From Lachnospiraceae bacterium (GTDB taxonomy: Bacteria; Bacillota; Clostridia; Lachnospirales; Lachnospiraceae): DNA of 62,242 nt. The notes beneath the pieces are model-generated. The model saw only the letters and a list, made by a program, of their open reading frames with translations, had not been told where the DNA came from and made no database searches. The stretch is from positions 1-62,242 of the forward strand of contig JAILQK010000133.1 in the NCBI GenBank assembly GCA_024699045.1. Direction: 5' to 3'. This document shows, piece after piece, positions 1-8,945 of this stretch. Positions within the stretch are counted from its first letter, which is position 1; each line of letters starts with the position of its first letter. A program made the position numbers and the translations under genes.

Positions 1-1
1 T

Positions 2-721
2 ATGACAAATGCCATAAAGGATAATCTTAAAAGCGCCGGATTTGAAGTCAGCTTTTGTTCTCCTGTCGTAAATGATCTGAATAAAGAAAAGAAAAGATCA
101 ATCATACTCCTATATCTCGGGGATTACGTGAAAAATTCCGGAGAGGGACTGATCTACCTGAAGGACAAGGTCGTCGAGGATGAAGCCAGAATGTTTATCG
201 TCGGAAGCAATGACGAGATAAAAGAAACCAGGGCATTTATACCGGATGCATTGATCACGCGGACCTTTGAGCGGCCGCTTAACGTAAAAAATCTGGTAAA
301 TGCAATGAATGAGACCAGCAGGCTCATAGAGGAAGAGGGAGAGAAGAAAAAGATCCTTGTGGTCGATGATGATCCCGTGATGCTCCGTACGATAAAGGGA
401 TGGCTGGAGGGGACTTATCAGATAACGATGGTCAATTCCGGAATGAATGCCATAACATATCTGGCAAAGAACAAACCGGATCTTATCCTCCTGGACTACG
501 AAATGCCTGTGATCACCGGCGCAAAGGTGCTTGAAATGATCAGATCCGAGATCTCAACATCGTCATTACCGGTAATCTTTCTTACATCAAAAGGCGATAA
601 GGAGTCGGTTATGGAGGTTTTGAAGCTTAAGCCTGAAGGCTATCTGCTTAAGACGATGTCTCCGGGAGAGATACTTAAAGCACTTGAGGAATTTTTCGAA
701 AAGCAGAAACAGGCAGGATAA
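2..721 (+). CDS. Tandem receiver-domain protein (response regulator), 5' end cut by the window edge
   Basis: The reading frame is open from the first bases, so the methionine at base 2 is probably internal. Residues 1-105 have the pattern of a receiver domain that lacks its first beta strand (presumably upstream of the window) and has no clear phosphorylatable Asp. Residues 117-235 are a complete receiver domain: acidic cluster D122-D124, phosphoacceptor D165 in an LLDYEMP context, T195/S196 and invariant K217. No DNA-binding or enzymatic output domain follows, so the visible protein is a two-receiver, CheY-like signalling or scaffold protein. The partner kinase is not in the window. Flagellar genes lie 2 kb downstream, so a motility role is possible, but this is only inference. 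Confidence 0.8.
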   Translation: MTNAIKDNLKSAGFEVSFCSPVVNDLNKEKKRSIILLYLGDYVKNSGEGLIYLKDKVVEDEARMFIVGSNDEIKETRAFIPDALITRTFERPLNVKNLVNAMNETSRLIEEEGEKKKILVVDDDPVMLRTIKGWLEGTYQITMVNSGMNAITYLAKNKPDLILLDYEMPVITGAKVLEMIRSEISTSSLPVIFLTSKGDKESVMEVLKLKPEGYLLKTMSPGEILKALEEFFEKQKQAG

Positions 722-782
722 TAAACCTGCATCAATAAACAATATATATTTCAAAACAATCTAATCAGGAGGTAAGGGGCAA

Positions 783-2372
783 ATGGGAGTAAAAGAAGCG
801 ATCGAGGCAGGAAAGACAACTATAGGGATCGAATTCGGGTCAACGAATATCAAGGCAGTTCTTATAGGAGAGGATTTCAGTGTGCTCGCATCCGGAAAGC
901 ACGGCTGGGAGAACCGGTTGGAGAACGGAATATGGACATACAGCCTGGATGATATCTGGGGTGGACTGCAGGACTGTTATGCAGGTCTTAGAAAAGATGT
1001 ACAGGAAAAATACGGAGTGAACCTTACCACTACCGGAGCCATAGGATTTTCCGCCATGATGCACGGCTATATGGCGTTTAACGAAAAGGACGAACTGCTG
1101 GTACCTTTCCGGACATGGAGAAATACCATAACGGGGGAAGCAGCGGACAAGCTTACAAAGCTTCTTGACTTCAACATTCCGCAGAGATGGACCATTGCTC
1201 ATTTGTATCAGGCTATCCTCAATAAAGAAGAACATGTCAAAGATATCAGAACGCTCATGACACTGTCGGAATATATCCATTGGCAGCTTTCAGGAGAGAA
1301 GGTTGCCGGAGTCGGTGAGGCATCGGGAATGTTCCCCATAGATTCCGATATCAATGATTATGATCAGGATCGCCTGGACAAGTTTGATTCGGCGATAGCA
1401 TCATATGGATTTTCATGGAAGATCAGAGATATATTTCCCAAGGTTCTGGTGGCAGGTGACAATGCCGGAAAGCTCACGGAAGAAGGAGCGAAGAAGATCG
1501 ACGTTTCAGGGAATCTCAAGGCCGGGATACCCATGTGTCCTCCCGAAGGTGACGCAGGGACTGGCATGACCGCTACAAATTCGGTCGCGGTACGGACCGG
1601 AAATGTTTCGGCGGGAACAAGCTGCTTTGCCATGATAGTTCTGGAAAAGCCGCTTTCAAAGGTTTATCAGGAGCTTGACATGGTGACGACGCCTTCCGGA
1701 AAACCCGTGGCAATGGCACATGTCAATAACTGTACGTCCGACCTGAATTACTGGGTGAACATTTTCAAAGAGGTTTTGGCGCTTTGCGGGGCAAAAGAGC
1801 CGGAGGATCTTTACACGGAGTTGTTTAACAAGGCACTTACCGAAGATCCGGATTGCGCAGGAGTGCTTTCCTATAATTATTTCTCCGGAGAGCCGGTCAC
1901 GGGCATGGAAGAAGGCCGTCCGCTACTCGTGCGTACGCCCGATGCCAGATTTGACCTTGCCAATCTTATGCGCTCGATCCTGTATTCCGCAATGGGCGCA
2001 TTAAAGATAGGGATGGATATTCTCATACGCAAGGAAAATGTTGAGGTGGATAAGATCACCGGACATGGTGGATGGTTTAATTCCGGGAAGAGCGCAGCCA
2101 AGGTTATGGCGGCAGCGCTTGATATCCCTGTATCAACCATGGCTACGGCAGGAGAAGGAGGTCCCTGGGGACAGGCGATCCATGCAGCATATATGATAGG
2201 CAAGGCGGAGGGAGAGACTCTGGATGATTATCTCGCAAACAGAGTTTTTGCTGGTTCGGAGACCGTAACGACTGAACCGGACGCAAAAGATGTCGAGGGC
2301 TTTGACAAATGGCTTGATATATATAAAGCAGGGCTTTCCATTGAGAGGGCGGCTATAGAGAGCATAAAATGA
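783..2372 (+). CDS. FGGY-family carbohydrate kinase (ribulokinase/xylulokinase type)
   Basis: The 529-aa length fits the FGGY kinases, cytoplasmic enzymes that phosphorylate a sugar with ATP. The N-terminal phosphate-binding strand reads [15 protein letters not shown] (about residues 15-29), a GFSAMMHGY segment (about 87) sits in the substrate region, and GHGGWFNSG (about 430) and EGGPWGQA (about 460) match the C-terminal adenosine-binding part. An AGGAGGT Shine-Dalgarno at 767-773 lies 9 nt before the ATG. The gene appears monocistronic, with a strong terminator at 2396-2438. An AraD-type epimerase and a transketolase occur 18-20 kb downstream, which makes a pentulose such as L-ribulose or D-xylulose a reasonable substrate. 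The sequence alone does not settle it. Confidence 0.85.
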   Translation: MGVKEAIEAGKTTIGIEFGSTNIKAVLIGEDFSVLASGKHGWENRLENGIWTYSLDDIWGGLQDCYAGLRKDVQEKYGVNLTTTGAIGFSAMMHGYMAFNEKDELLVPFRTWRNTITGEAADKLTKLLDFNIPQRWTIAHLYQAILNKEEHVKDIRTLMTLSEYIHWQLSGEKVAGVGEASGMFPIDSDINDYDQDRLDKFDSAIASYGFSWKIRDIFPKVLVAGDNAGKLTEEGAKKIDVSGNLKAGIPMCPPEGDAGTGMTATNSVAVRTGNVSAGTSCFAMIVLEKPLSKVYQELDMVTTPSGKPVAMAHVNNCTSDLNYWVNIFKEVLALCGAKEPEDLYTELFNKALTEDPDCAGVLSYNYFSGEPVTGMEEGRPLLVRTPDARFDLANLMRSILYSAMGALKIGMDILIRKENVEVDKITGHGGWFNSGKSAAKVMAAALDIPVSTMATAGEGGPWGQAIHAAYMIGKAEGETLDDYLANRVFAGSETVTTEPDAKDVEGFDKWLDIYKAGLSIERAAIESIK

Positions 2373-2395
2373 CCGGCCGGGTTCAGGCCTGAAAC

Positions 2396-2438
2396 ATACA
2401 TCCCGGTACCGCTCCGGCAGCGGTCCGGGATGTATTTG
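2396..2438 (+). terminator. Rho-independent terminator after the FGGY kinase
   Basis: An 11-bp stem (2396-2406 with 2425-2435) is extended by an inner ACCGC/GCGGT stem (2408-2412 with 2420-2424), with one bulged T and a 7-nt loop. It is followed by a T-rich stretch. It lies 24 nt after the kinase stop codon and separates the kinase from the flagellar block. Confidence 0.8.
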
Positions 2439-2486
2439 TATTATAAATGGTCCTTAAGGATCTTTAAGGTATCTGAAATAATGAGA

Positions 2487-2514
2487 TAAACTTATCGCGG
2501 GATTTAACCGATAA
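2487..2514 (+). promoter_or_regulatory. Sigma-28 (FliA/SigD)-type flagellar promoter
   Basis: TAAA at 2487-2490 and ACCGATAA at 2507-2514 are separated by 16 nt. The sigma-28 consensus is TAAA, about 15 nt, then GCCGATAA. It stands directly before the first gene of the flagellar block, which supports the assignment. The -10 box ends only 7 nt before the ATG at 2522, so the predicted transcript would begin at or next to the start codon. Confidence 0.65.
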
Positions 2515-2521
2515 ATTATAC

Positions 2522-5413
2522 ATGAGAATTGATTTTGATCAGCTGCAGGCAAAAAATATCGCAGATCCGCAGGTTTCGGCAGCGGCCACTAAAAACGGAT
2601 CGGCAAAAGACGCGTCAGGACCTTCCGGACTTACCGCTGGCGGTATAATGTTCGGTCACTCGGAAGACAATATCCTTTACCATGACAGGACGAAGAAGAG
2701 ATCCGTAGTGGATCAGGCAGCTCAGGCGGATGCTGTGGGGGTGGATACGCAGATGGATCAGATGCTCATCGTTGCGCAGACCATGTCGCCACAGGATGCG
2801 GGGAAGCTTGCCGAGGAAGGGTACAATATGAGTGAGATGGATCCTGAAGATGCGGTGAATTCGCTTGACCGCATTAAAGTCCGTCTGGCGCAGGCCGGAG
2901 TGAACGTTGCCGGGTACACGGATACGGTCTCATCCGTAAAAGTAGAGCAGATCACCGGATCGGCCGTAGCCTCGGGAGATCTGGCCACCGAAGATACCGT
3001 TACGGAAACCGCAAAGAAGGAGGATGCCTTTGTAAAGGACCGTCCGGCTGTAAATGAAGAAAAATATCTTACGAGCGGGATTTCGGACGACGAGATAAGT
3101 GAAACCCTTGAGGCATATGATCTTCCCGCTTCAAAGGAGAATATCGATTCTGTCAGGGAGGCTTTGAACGTGGCTTCCCAGCTTAAGAGTCTTACCGAAA
3201 ACGCCCGATTGTTTCTGGCAGGCGGAGACATGGAACCTACAATCAGAAACGTATTCACGGCAGAGTATTCGAGCGGTAAGGCACAGACCGGCGGAAATTC
3301 AAGATACATTGCTGATGATACGGGTTATGTGGGGCGTTCAGGAAATCTCGGGAGCGAGGCGATTACCGAAGAAAGCGGATTGTCCGGGATCGATGAGGCT
3401 TTTGCCAGACAGATCAGGGATACGATCGGACAGGCAGGGTATGAGGTTTCACCGGAACTGGAGAACCATGCGGTAAAAATGATAAATGCAGGAGTTCCAC
3501 TTACTGTTCAATCTATTCAAAGATATGAGGATGCGGGGAATATAGATATACGTCCGACCAGAAAAGAGGTAATGGAAGCGATCGCTTCAGGCGGGCGGGG
3601 AGTAGATGCTTATCTTATCTCCGATTACAAAAAGATCCGGGCGGAAAGGGTTACAAAAGAAGCAGCGATCTCCATGGCTGCTGAGGCAAATCTGAAAAAT
3701 ATAGATAAAGAGCTTAATCTGGACACGGATTATCTCGAAAAAGATGTTGAAACACTGAAGACCAGAGAAAAAGAGGTCTTTGATCTGCTTGAAGAAACGA
3801 TGTCCGCAAGATCCGAAATCCTCAGGAGCCCTGCGGCACTCGTAGCGGATAACGAGGTGATAAGGGCTTTTGCGGCAGCAGGCAGAAGCGATATGGTGCC
3901 GACCGGAACGCCTCAGGAACTGAATCTTGGAAAGCTGCATGATAAGGCGGTCAGCCTGACCCGCGATCATGAAAGAATGAACCGGACTTATGAGGCGGTC
4001 GGAACCGAGGTAAGGAAGGATCTGGGAGACAGTATCCGAAAGGCATTTGAGGGCACAGATTTTGATGCTGTCCTAAAAGGGTTTGGCATAGAGGACAATC
4101 CGCAAAATGAGAGGGCGGTACGTATCGCCGCATATTCAAATACGGAACTTACGGCAGAAAATATTGCCTCCATCAGCGCTGCAGATGACAGGCTGAATGC
4201 TGTGCTTGAAAAGCTCACGCCGCCGAGAGTGCTCAGAATGATACGGGAAAATATCAATCCGTTGGAGATCCCGGTCGATGAACTTGAGAGCAATCTTACA
4301 CGATATGAGGATGAAGAAGACCGTCCGGTGGAAGATTTTGCGAAATATCTGGTGGAGGAGAGGAACAAAGGTAATATAACCGATGCGGAAGCGACCTCGT
4401 ACATAGGCATATACAGGTTCATGAACCTTATCGATTCGGGAGATCATAGTGCAGTCGGGGCTGTTGTCGCAAGCGGCAGGGAAATGAACTTTTCAACTCT
4501 GCTGTCGGCTGCGCGCACCGGGAAAAAAGCGCATATTGACCGCTATATCGATAATAACTTCAACGGTTTGGATATTCCGGTCACACAGGGAAGTCCCCGT
4601 ATAGATCAGATGATACGGGCGGCCTTTTCTTCGGAAGATACGTCTCGGGAGCAATATCAGGATGAGGCCGGAAAGTTTGCGGAAGCAGCCAAAGCGGAGG
4701 AGGAGTTATACAGGGCTCTCGAGGAGGCCGGGATACCTAAAAGCGCTGCGAATATAACGGCATACGAGCAGCTGGTGGCAGAAGGCGGGAATCGGTTTGT
4801 AAGGGAACTCCGGGCCGGTGCCTCATCCAGGGCAGAGGAAAAAATACGAAAGGCCGAAAAGAAAGTGCAGGATGCTCTGGGAGACGGTGATGCCGAAAAA
4901 ATAAAGGAGTGCTACGATGAAATGGTAAAAGCCGAGCTCATAGGGGCTTTGGAGGGCGAGACCATCGATATAAGGGCGCTCAGATCGACCGACAAGGTAT
5001 TGCATATCAAGCAGGAACTCGCAAAAAAGGATGAATATCATATGCCGGTCGAGTTCAACGGTGAACTGATCAATATAAATTTAAAAATTAAGCATGGCGG
5101 AAATCAAAATTCTGTCGATATATATTTTGAGACCGAAGAATTCGGCTCTGTCCACGCCGAGCTCCGGGTGACGGACGGGATCCGGGGAGCTGTCAAGAGC
5201 GAGAGGACAGCCGGAGATGATTATATGAGAGAGCGGCTTGAAAGCATTACAAAAGCCGTGAGCGATACTTCGGGAAAAGAAACATATCTTAAGATCGGGA
5301 ATATGGATGTCCCCGATGATAACGAAGCCATGGATGGCGGGCAAGGCAACGAGGCCATGCTCTACCGTACGGCCAAAGCGGCCCTTAACGCAATGCTTGC
5401 ACAGGAAGCATAG
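2522..5413 (+). CDS. Large flagellar-region protein with FliK-like C-terminal domain (DUF6240-like)
   Basis: This 963-aa protein has no signal peptide or membrane segment and is rich in Ala, Glu, Asp and Arg with long predicted helices. The N-terminal 250 residues look disordered. Residues about 842-920 (from HMPVEFNGELININ, through FGSVHAELRV, to RERLESITKAV) resemble the C-terminal domain of the hook-length protein FliK in strand pattern. From memory it resembles proteins labelled DUF6240 in Lachnospiraceae flagellar regions; I could not verify this. A sigma-28-type promoter precedes it and flagellin follows after 61 nt, so a flagellar role (hook-length ruler, export or assembly) is likely. 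The ATG at 2522 has no Shine-Dalgarno. The next in-frame ATG (2648) has none either, so the first start was kept. Confidence 0.6.
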   Translation: MRIDFDQLQAKNIADPQVSAAATKNGSAKDASGPSGLTAGGIMFGHSEDNILYHDRTKKRSVVDQAAQADAVGVDTQMDQMLIVAQTMSPQDAGKLAEEGYNMSEMDPEDAVNSLDRIKVRLAQAGVNVAGYTDTVSSVKVEQITGSAVASGDLATEDTVTETAKKEDAFVKDRPAVNEEKYLTSGISDDEISETLEAYDLPASKENIDSVREALNVASQLKSLTENARLFLAGGDMEPTIRNVFTAEYSSGKAQTGGNSRYIADDTGYVGRSGNLGSEAITEESGLSGIDEAFARQIRDTIGQAGYEVSPELENHAVKMINAGVPLTVQSIQRYEDAGNIDIRPTRKEVMEAIASGGRGVDAYLISDYKKIRAERVTKEAAISMAAEANLKNIDKELNLDTDYLEKDVETLKTREKEVFDLLEETMSARSEILRSPAALVADNEVIRAFAAAGRSDMVPTGTPQELNLGKLHDKAVSLTRDHERMNRTYEAVGTEVRKDLGDSIRKAFEGTDFDAVLKGFGIEDNPQNERAVRIAAYSNTELTAENIASISAADDRLNAVLEKLTPPRVLRMIRENINPLEIPVDELESNLTRYEDEEDRPVEDFAKYLVEERNKGNITDAEATSYIGIYRFMNLIDSGDHSAVGAVVASGREMNFSTLLSAARTGKKAHIDRYIDNNFNGLDIPVTQGSPRIDQMIRAAFSSEDTSREQYQDEAGKFAEAAKAEEELYRALEEAGIPKSAANITAYEQLVAEGGNRFVRELRAGASSRAEEKIRKAEKKVQDALGDGDAEKIKECYDEMVKAELIGALEGETIDIRALRSTDKVLHIKQELAKKDEYHMPVEFNGELININLKIKHGGNQNSVDIYFETEEFGSVHAELRVTDGIRGAVKSERTAGDDYMRERLESITKAVSDTSGKETYLKIGNMDVPDDNEAMDGGQGNEAMLYRTAKAALNAMLAQEA

Positions 5414-5474
5414 CGTGCAGACGGGATACGGCAGCCTTATCAGTAATCCAAGACCATAGAAAGAGGGACAGTCC

Positions 5475-6638
5475 ATGAAGATCAACAGCAATATCACAGC
5501 CTATATCACAAATAATGCCTATTCACAGAATGAGAAGAGGCTTTCCAAGTCGACAGCCAGACTTTCAAGTGGTTATAAACTTAATACATCAGGGGATGAT
5601 CCGGCCAATTTTGCGATCGCGGCAAAGATGAGATCGATGATCAAGGGTCTTGACAAGGTTCAGACAAATACAACGACCGGAATATCCGTGATCCAGACAG
5701 CGGAAGCTGCTATCGAGGAATCTCAGCTTATGATCCAGAGGATGAATGAGCTTGCGATCAAAGCATCCAACGGTACGATATCGAGTTCGGATCGCCAGAA
5801 CATTCAGGATGAAGTGGATCAGCTTATGAAAGAAATGGATCGTATCGCGGAAACAACCCAGTTTAACGGGATGAAGCTTCTGAACGGTTCATTTCAGGAT
5901 AAGGGATATACAAATAACAGCAAAGTGAGCATAATAGATTATTCGGAGGAAACGGTCGCAGGGAAATATCTTATGAAGCTGTCAAAAGGAAGCGATGGCA
6001 ACTATATCATAAATAATACCGGGAATGCCGGAAGCACAGGATATGAAGGCTATAAAGAAGTAGAGGAACTCTTTGGAAGCCTGGACACTTCAAAGATCTC
6101 CGTTAACACGGAAACCACCGAGGATGATGATGGGACTATAACGGAATATGTGAAGATAAAAGGCTTGCAGGGTTCGGAAATGCGCTTTAAGGTTGAAGCG
6201 GGAGCTGATCTCTCGGAGAATATCGAGCTGGATGTGACGGGACTGGGATCAATGCGTCTGCAGGTCGGCACCGAGGAGGGGGAAGTGATATCCGCATCCA
6301 TGCCTCTCATGACAACAGAGGCCATGGGGCTTTCCAATCTCAAAATGACAACAAAGGAAGATGCATACGAAGCTATAGACAAGGTCAATACAGCGATGGA
6401 GTACGTGAACCGGGCAAGATCCAGGATGGGAGCATATCAAAACCGTCTGGAGAATACGGATGCGTTCCTCGATGCATATAACGAAGATATAACTACTTCA
6501 CTTTCACGGATACAGGACACCGACATGGCTGAGGAGATGACGGAATTCACCAATGCCCAGATACTGACACAGGCAGGTATCAGCATGCTGTCGCAGGCGA
6601 ATGAAGCGCCCCAGCAGGCACTACAGCTGCTTCAGTAA
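5475..6638 (+). CDS. fliC: Flagellin
   Basis: This is the 387-aa filament subunit. The conserved N-terminal D0/D1 region (residues 1-140) contains RLSSGYKLNTSGDDPANFAIA and the ETTQFNGMKLLNG turn. The C-terminal D1/D0 region (about 295-387) contains the MAEEMTEFTNAQILTQAG segment and ends with the QALQLLQ helix. Residues about 145-290 form a variable, exposed domain. It has no cysteine. The Shine-Dalgarno AAAGAGGGA precedes the ATG. No sigma-28 promoter is visible in the 61-nt gap, so it is probably transcribed with the 963-aa gene. The FliS-like chaperone gene follows immediately. Whether it is the major or a minor flagellin of this organism cannot be told here. Confidence 0.95.
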   Translation: MKINSNITAYITNNAYSQNEKRLSKSTARLSSGYKLNTSGDDPANFAIAAKMRSMIKGLDKVQTNTTTGISVIQTAEAAIEESQLMIQRMNELAIKASNGTISSSDRQNIQDEVDQLMKEMDRIAETTQFNGMKLLNGSFQDKGYTNNSKVSIIDYSEETVAGKYLMKLSKGSDGNYIINNTGNAGSTGYEGYKEVEELFGSLDTSKISVNTETTEDDDGTITEYVKIKGLQGSEMRFKVEAGADLSENIELDVTGLGSMRLQVGTEEGEVISASMPLMTTEAMGLSNLKMTTKEDAYEAIDKVNTAMEYVNRARSRMGAYQNRLENTDAFLDAYNEDITTSLSRIQDTDMAEEMTEFTNAQILTQAGISMLSQANEAPQQALQLLQ

Positions 6639-6665
6639 GACAGACGGGTGGATCGGAGGGGTATC

Positions 6666-7118
6666 ATGACATCAGAAAAGAAGCAGGAGTATACAAGACG
6701 CATAATCGAAGCGAATCCGACGGGTATAATAGCCATTACCTACGAGATCGCCAGGGGTTATTATCAGGATGCCCTCACCGCGTTCAGGGCCGGTGACAGA
6801 GATACATACAGACTCGAGATATCACGGGGAAATAAATGCATAGAACAGCTGATCATGGCTCTCGATCCCAAATATAAGATATCGATCTATCTTCTCAGGA
6901 TATACAATTATATCCTTGAGTGCGCAAGAAGAGCTTCATTCAGGTATGACACCGGAGAGCTGGAGGAACCTATGGAGATACTTGCAAGGATAGGCGGGAC
7001 GTTCGAGGAGATAGCCCCGCAGGATAAAAGAGGTGCGGCAGTGCAGGGTGGTGAGGAAGTCTATGAGGGTCTTACCTATAATGCAAAGGGTTATACAAAT
7101 ACAACGGTAAAGAGATAG
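6666..7118 (+). CDS. fliS: FliS-like flagellin export chaperone
   Basis: The 150-aa product is helical. FliS binds the C-terminal helix of flagellin in the cytoplasm to stop premature polymerisation and help export. Residues about 8-105 follow the FliS pattern: EYTRRIIEANPTGIIAITYE, an A-x-x-A-x-x-AGD segment, a CIEQLIMALDP helix, and a LLRIYNYILECA helix followed by the LEEPMEILARIG segment. It directly follows flagellin. I chose ATG 6666 because GGAGGGG (6655-6661) sits 4 nt upstream; the GTG at 6648 has no good site. The last 40 residues, with a TNTTVKR end, are longer than in typical FliS and are not recognised. Confidence 0.75.
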   Translation: MTSEKKQEYTRRIIEANPTGIIAITYEIARGYYQDALTAFRAGDRDTYRLEISRGNKCIEQLIMALDPKYKISIYLLRIYNYILECARRASFRYDTGELEEPMEILARIGGTFEEIAPQDKRGAAVQGGEEVYEGLTYNAKGYTNTTVKR

Positions 7119-7180
7119 ATCCGGACAGGGTCATAAGGGTGATCATAACCCGGATGACAGACAGGGATCACGGATAGAAG

Positions 7181-7214
7181 CTATCGGGCAGGGATAATGC
7201 CCGATAGTTTTATT
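7181..7214 (+). terminator. Rho-independent terminator after the flagellin/FliS pair
   Basis: A perfect 10-bp stem CTATCGGGCA/TGCCCGATAG (7181-7190 with 7198-7207), a 7-nt loop and a TTTTATT tail end the flagellar transcript. Confidence 0.88.
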
Positions 7215-7239
7215 ATACCGGCAGTCAGACCGGGTAATA

Positions 7240-7269
7240 TTTACGGAGTGCCACGGTCTGTGATATAGT
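7240..7269 (+). promoter_or_regulatory. Candidate sigma-A promoter of trpS
   Basis: TTTACG (7240-7245), an 18-nt spacer and TATAGT (7264-7269) lie 34 nt before the trpS start. No T-box leader fits in the short space between this promoter and the gene. Confidence 0.4.
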
Positions 7270-7303
7270 AGCTTTGCTTTGATAAAACTATGCGGAGGAA
7301 AAA

Positions 7304-8305
7304 ATGGAAAACACAAAAAAACGTATGTTGTCAGGCATACAGCCAAGCGGGGATCTTCATCTCGGAAACTACCTGGGTGCGATAAAAAACTGGGCCGACA
7401 GGGTCGATGACTATGAGTGCTATTATTTTATGGCGGATATGCATACGATCACGGTCCGCCAGGAGCCGGCTGAGCTAAGACGAAGATCATTGGGGCAGCT
7501 TGCCCAGTATATAGCCTGCGGGCTGGATCCGGAAAAAAATGTGTTGTTCCTTCAATCACATGTTCCCGCGCATGCGCAGTTGTCATGGGTCCTTAACTGT
7601 TACACGATGTTCGGGGAGCTTTCCCGCATGACACAGTTTAAGGATAAGTCTTCAAAATACAAAGATAACATCAATGCGGGACTGTTTACTTATCCTGTTC
7701 TGATGGCTGCCGATATCCTGTTGTATCAGCCGGACTATGTTCCGGTGGGAGAGGACCAGAAACAGCATGTCGAACTGACACGGGATATCGCTCAGCGGTT
7801 CAACAGCATATACGGAGAGGTATTTAAGATACCGGAGCCCTTTATATCGGAAACCGGGGCCAGGATCTATGGTCTTATGTCCCCGGCGGATAAAATGTCC
7901 AAATCGGATCCGAACGGCTGTGTTTTCATAATGGATGATCCGGATACTATAATGAGAAAATTTAAGAAGGCTGTAACCGACAGCGACACGGAAAATCCTG
8001 TCCGTTTTGATAAAGTGAATAAACCCGGGGTGGCCAATCTCATGAACATATACTCGACACTCAGCGGAAAATCTTACACTGAGATAGAAAATGAGTTTGA
8101 CGGTAAGGGCTACGGGGCCTTTAAGCCCGCGGTGGCAGAGCTTGTTATTGATATCCTCCGACCCATAAGGGAGGAGGCGGACAGGCTTTTGAAGGATAAA
8201 GCGTATCTTGACGGTGTATATAAAGACGGTGCGGAAAGAGCTTCCTATATTGCGGGAAAGACACTCAGGAAGGTCTACAGGAAGGTAGGTTTTTACCAGG
8301 GATAG
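7304..8305 (+). CDS. trpS: Tryptophanyl-tRNA synthetase
   Basis: This class I synthetase (333 aa, usual bacterial length) charges tRNA-Trp using ATP. The HIGH-type motif is DLHLGNYLG at residues 17-25 after the family hallmark SGIQPSG. The KMSKS loop is K197-S201 followed by DPNG. The active-site segment YPVLMAADILLYQ and the GEDQKQHVELTRDIA helix are also present. GGAGGAAAAA precedes the ATG. It is flanked by terminators on both sides and so forms its own transcription unit. There is no sign of T-box control. Confidence 0.97.
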   Translation: MENTKKRMLSGIQPSGDLHLGNYLGAIKNWADRVDDYECYYFMADMHTITVRQEPAELRRRSLGQLAQYIACGLDPEKNVLFLQSHVPAHAQLSWVLNCYTMFGELSRMTQFKDKSSKYKDNINAGLFTYPVLMAADILLYQPDYVPVGEDQKQHVELTRDIAQRFNSIYGEVFKIPEPFISETGARIYGLMSPADKMSKSDPNGCVFIMDDPDTIMRKFKKAVTDSDTENPVRFDKVNKPGVANLMNIYSTLSGKSYTEIENEFDGKGYGAFKPAVAELVIDILRPIREEADRLLKDKAYLDGVYKDGAERASYIAGKTLRKVYRKVGFYQG

Positions 8306-8356
8306 AAGGCTGATTCTTATTGTATGGAAAAAAATACAATGAACAGCCTTTATTTT
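8306..8356 (+). terminator. Terminator after trpS
   Basis: The stem AAGGCTG/CAGCCTT (8306-8312 with 8344-8350) is extended by an imperfect TTGTAT/ATACAA arm around a GGAAAAAA loop. It is followed by TATTTT and starts immediately after the trpS stop codon. Confidence 0.7.
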
Positions 8357-8430
8357 CGGCTTGTGATGACGATATACTATTTGAAACGAAGTTTTACTTT
8401 GTCTCATTGCTGTGAAAGGAGGGATTGAAT

Positions 8431-8853
8431 ATGAGTATAAGGATCGGTTCCAATATACCGTCGTTTTACAATTCAAACAGGATCAATCAGACGCCTGACA
8501 TAGACAATACCCCCCGGATAGAGCAGCAGAGTCAGGTAAACGATCAGAAGGAAGGCAGAAACAGCGCCGGACAATATATATCGCAGGAACACGGCGGAGT
8601 TGTTCAGACCAGAGTCGCCGATGCGAATTCTTTTAAGAAAGCACAGCTGGATGGCAACCGCGAGAGGATCGAAGAGATGGCGAACAAGCTGTACAGCAAG
8701 TTGCCGGATATCTTCGCGGATATGAGCAGACTGACGACAGGTTCGGATGATCAGACAGCGGCAAGCCGTGTGGCAGTCAACGAAAGAAATGTTGCGGCGG
8801 TTGCGGACAAGCAGGCAGATCAGACGGAACAGCTCGTGAACTTCACATTATAA
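8431..8853 (+). CDS. Small hydrophilic protein, possibly flagellar (unrecognised)
   Basis: I do not recognise this 140-aa protein. It is hydrophilic, Asn/Gln-rich at the N terminus, and has a central helix (KKAQLDGNRERIEEMANKLY). It has no signal peptide, membrane segment or cysteine. The opening SIRIGSNIPSFYNSNR and the closing EQLVNFTL recall the ends of flagellar rod or axial small proteins, and flagellar genes lie 1.3 kb upstream, so a flagellar or secreted role is possible but unproven. AAAGGAGGG (8415-8423) supports the ATG at 8431 over the TTG at 8425. It is monocistronic, with a terminator at 8920. Confidence 0.6.
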   Translation: MSIRIGSNIPSFYNSNRINQTPDIDNTPRIEQQSQVNDQKEGRNSAGQYISQEHGGVVQTRVADANSFKKAQLDGNRERIEEMANKLYSKLPDIFADMSRLTTGSDDQTAASRVAVNERNVAAVADKQADQTEQLVNFTL

Positions 8854-8919
8854 TCTCTTAATAGCGAAAGCAGAGGTTTGAAGGGAACCATAGATCGAAG
8901 GAAATATAAGAAGACAGAC

Positions 8920-8945
8920 CCCCACGTCATAAGACGTGGGGTTTT
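8920..8945 (+). terminator. Rho-independent terminator
   Basis: A perfect 9-bp stem CCCCACGTC/GACGTGGGG (8920-8928 with 8933-8941), an ATAA loop and TTTT end the small-protein transcript before metG. Confidence 0.9.

Noticed and set aside
2758-3309. Long minus-strand open frames opposite the 963-aa gene and other genes
   Set aside because: They have Ser/Arg-rich shadow composition, no Shine-Dalgarno and no recognisable domains. The plus-strand genes explain the sequence.
7215-7303. T-box riboswitch before trpS
   Set aside because: The gap between the preceding terminator and the trpS start is about 90 nt, too short for the T-box stems, and neither the T-box motif nor a downstream terminator is seen.
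8368-8375. Sigma-28 -10 box GACGATAT before the small protein at 8431
   Set aside because: There is no TAAA at 12-17 nt upstream; the region at that distance is the trpS terminator.
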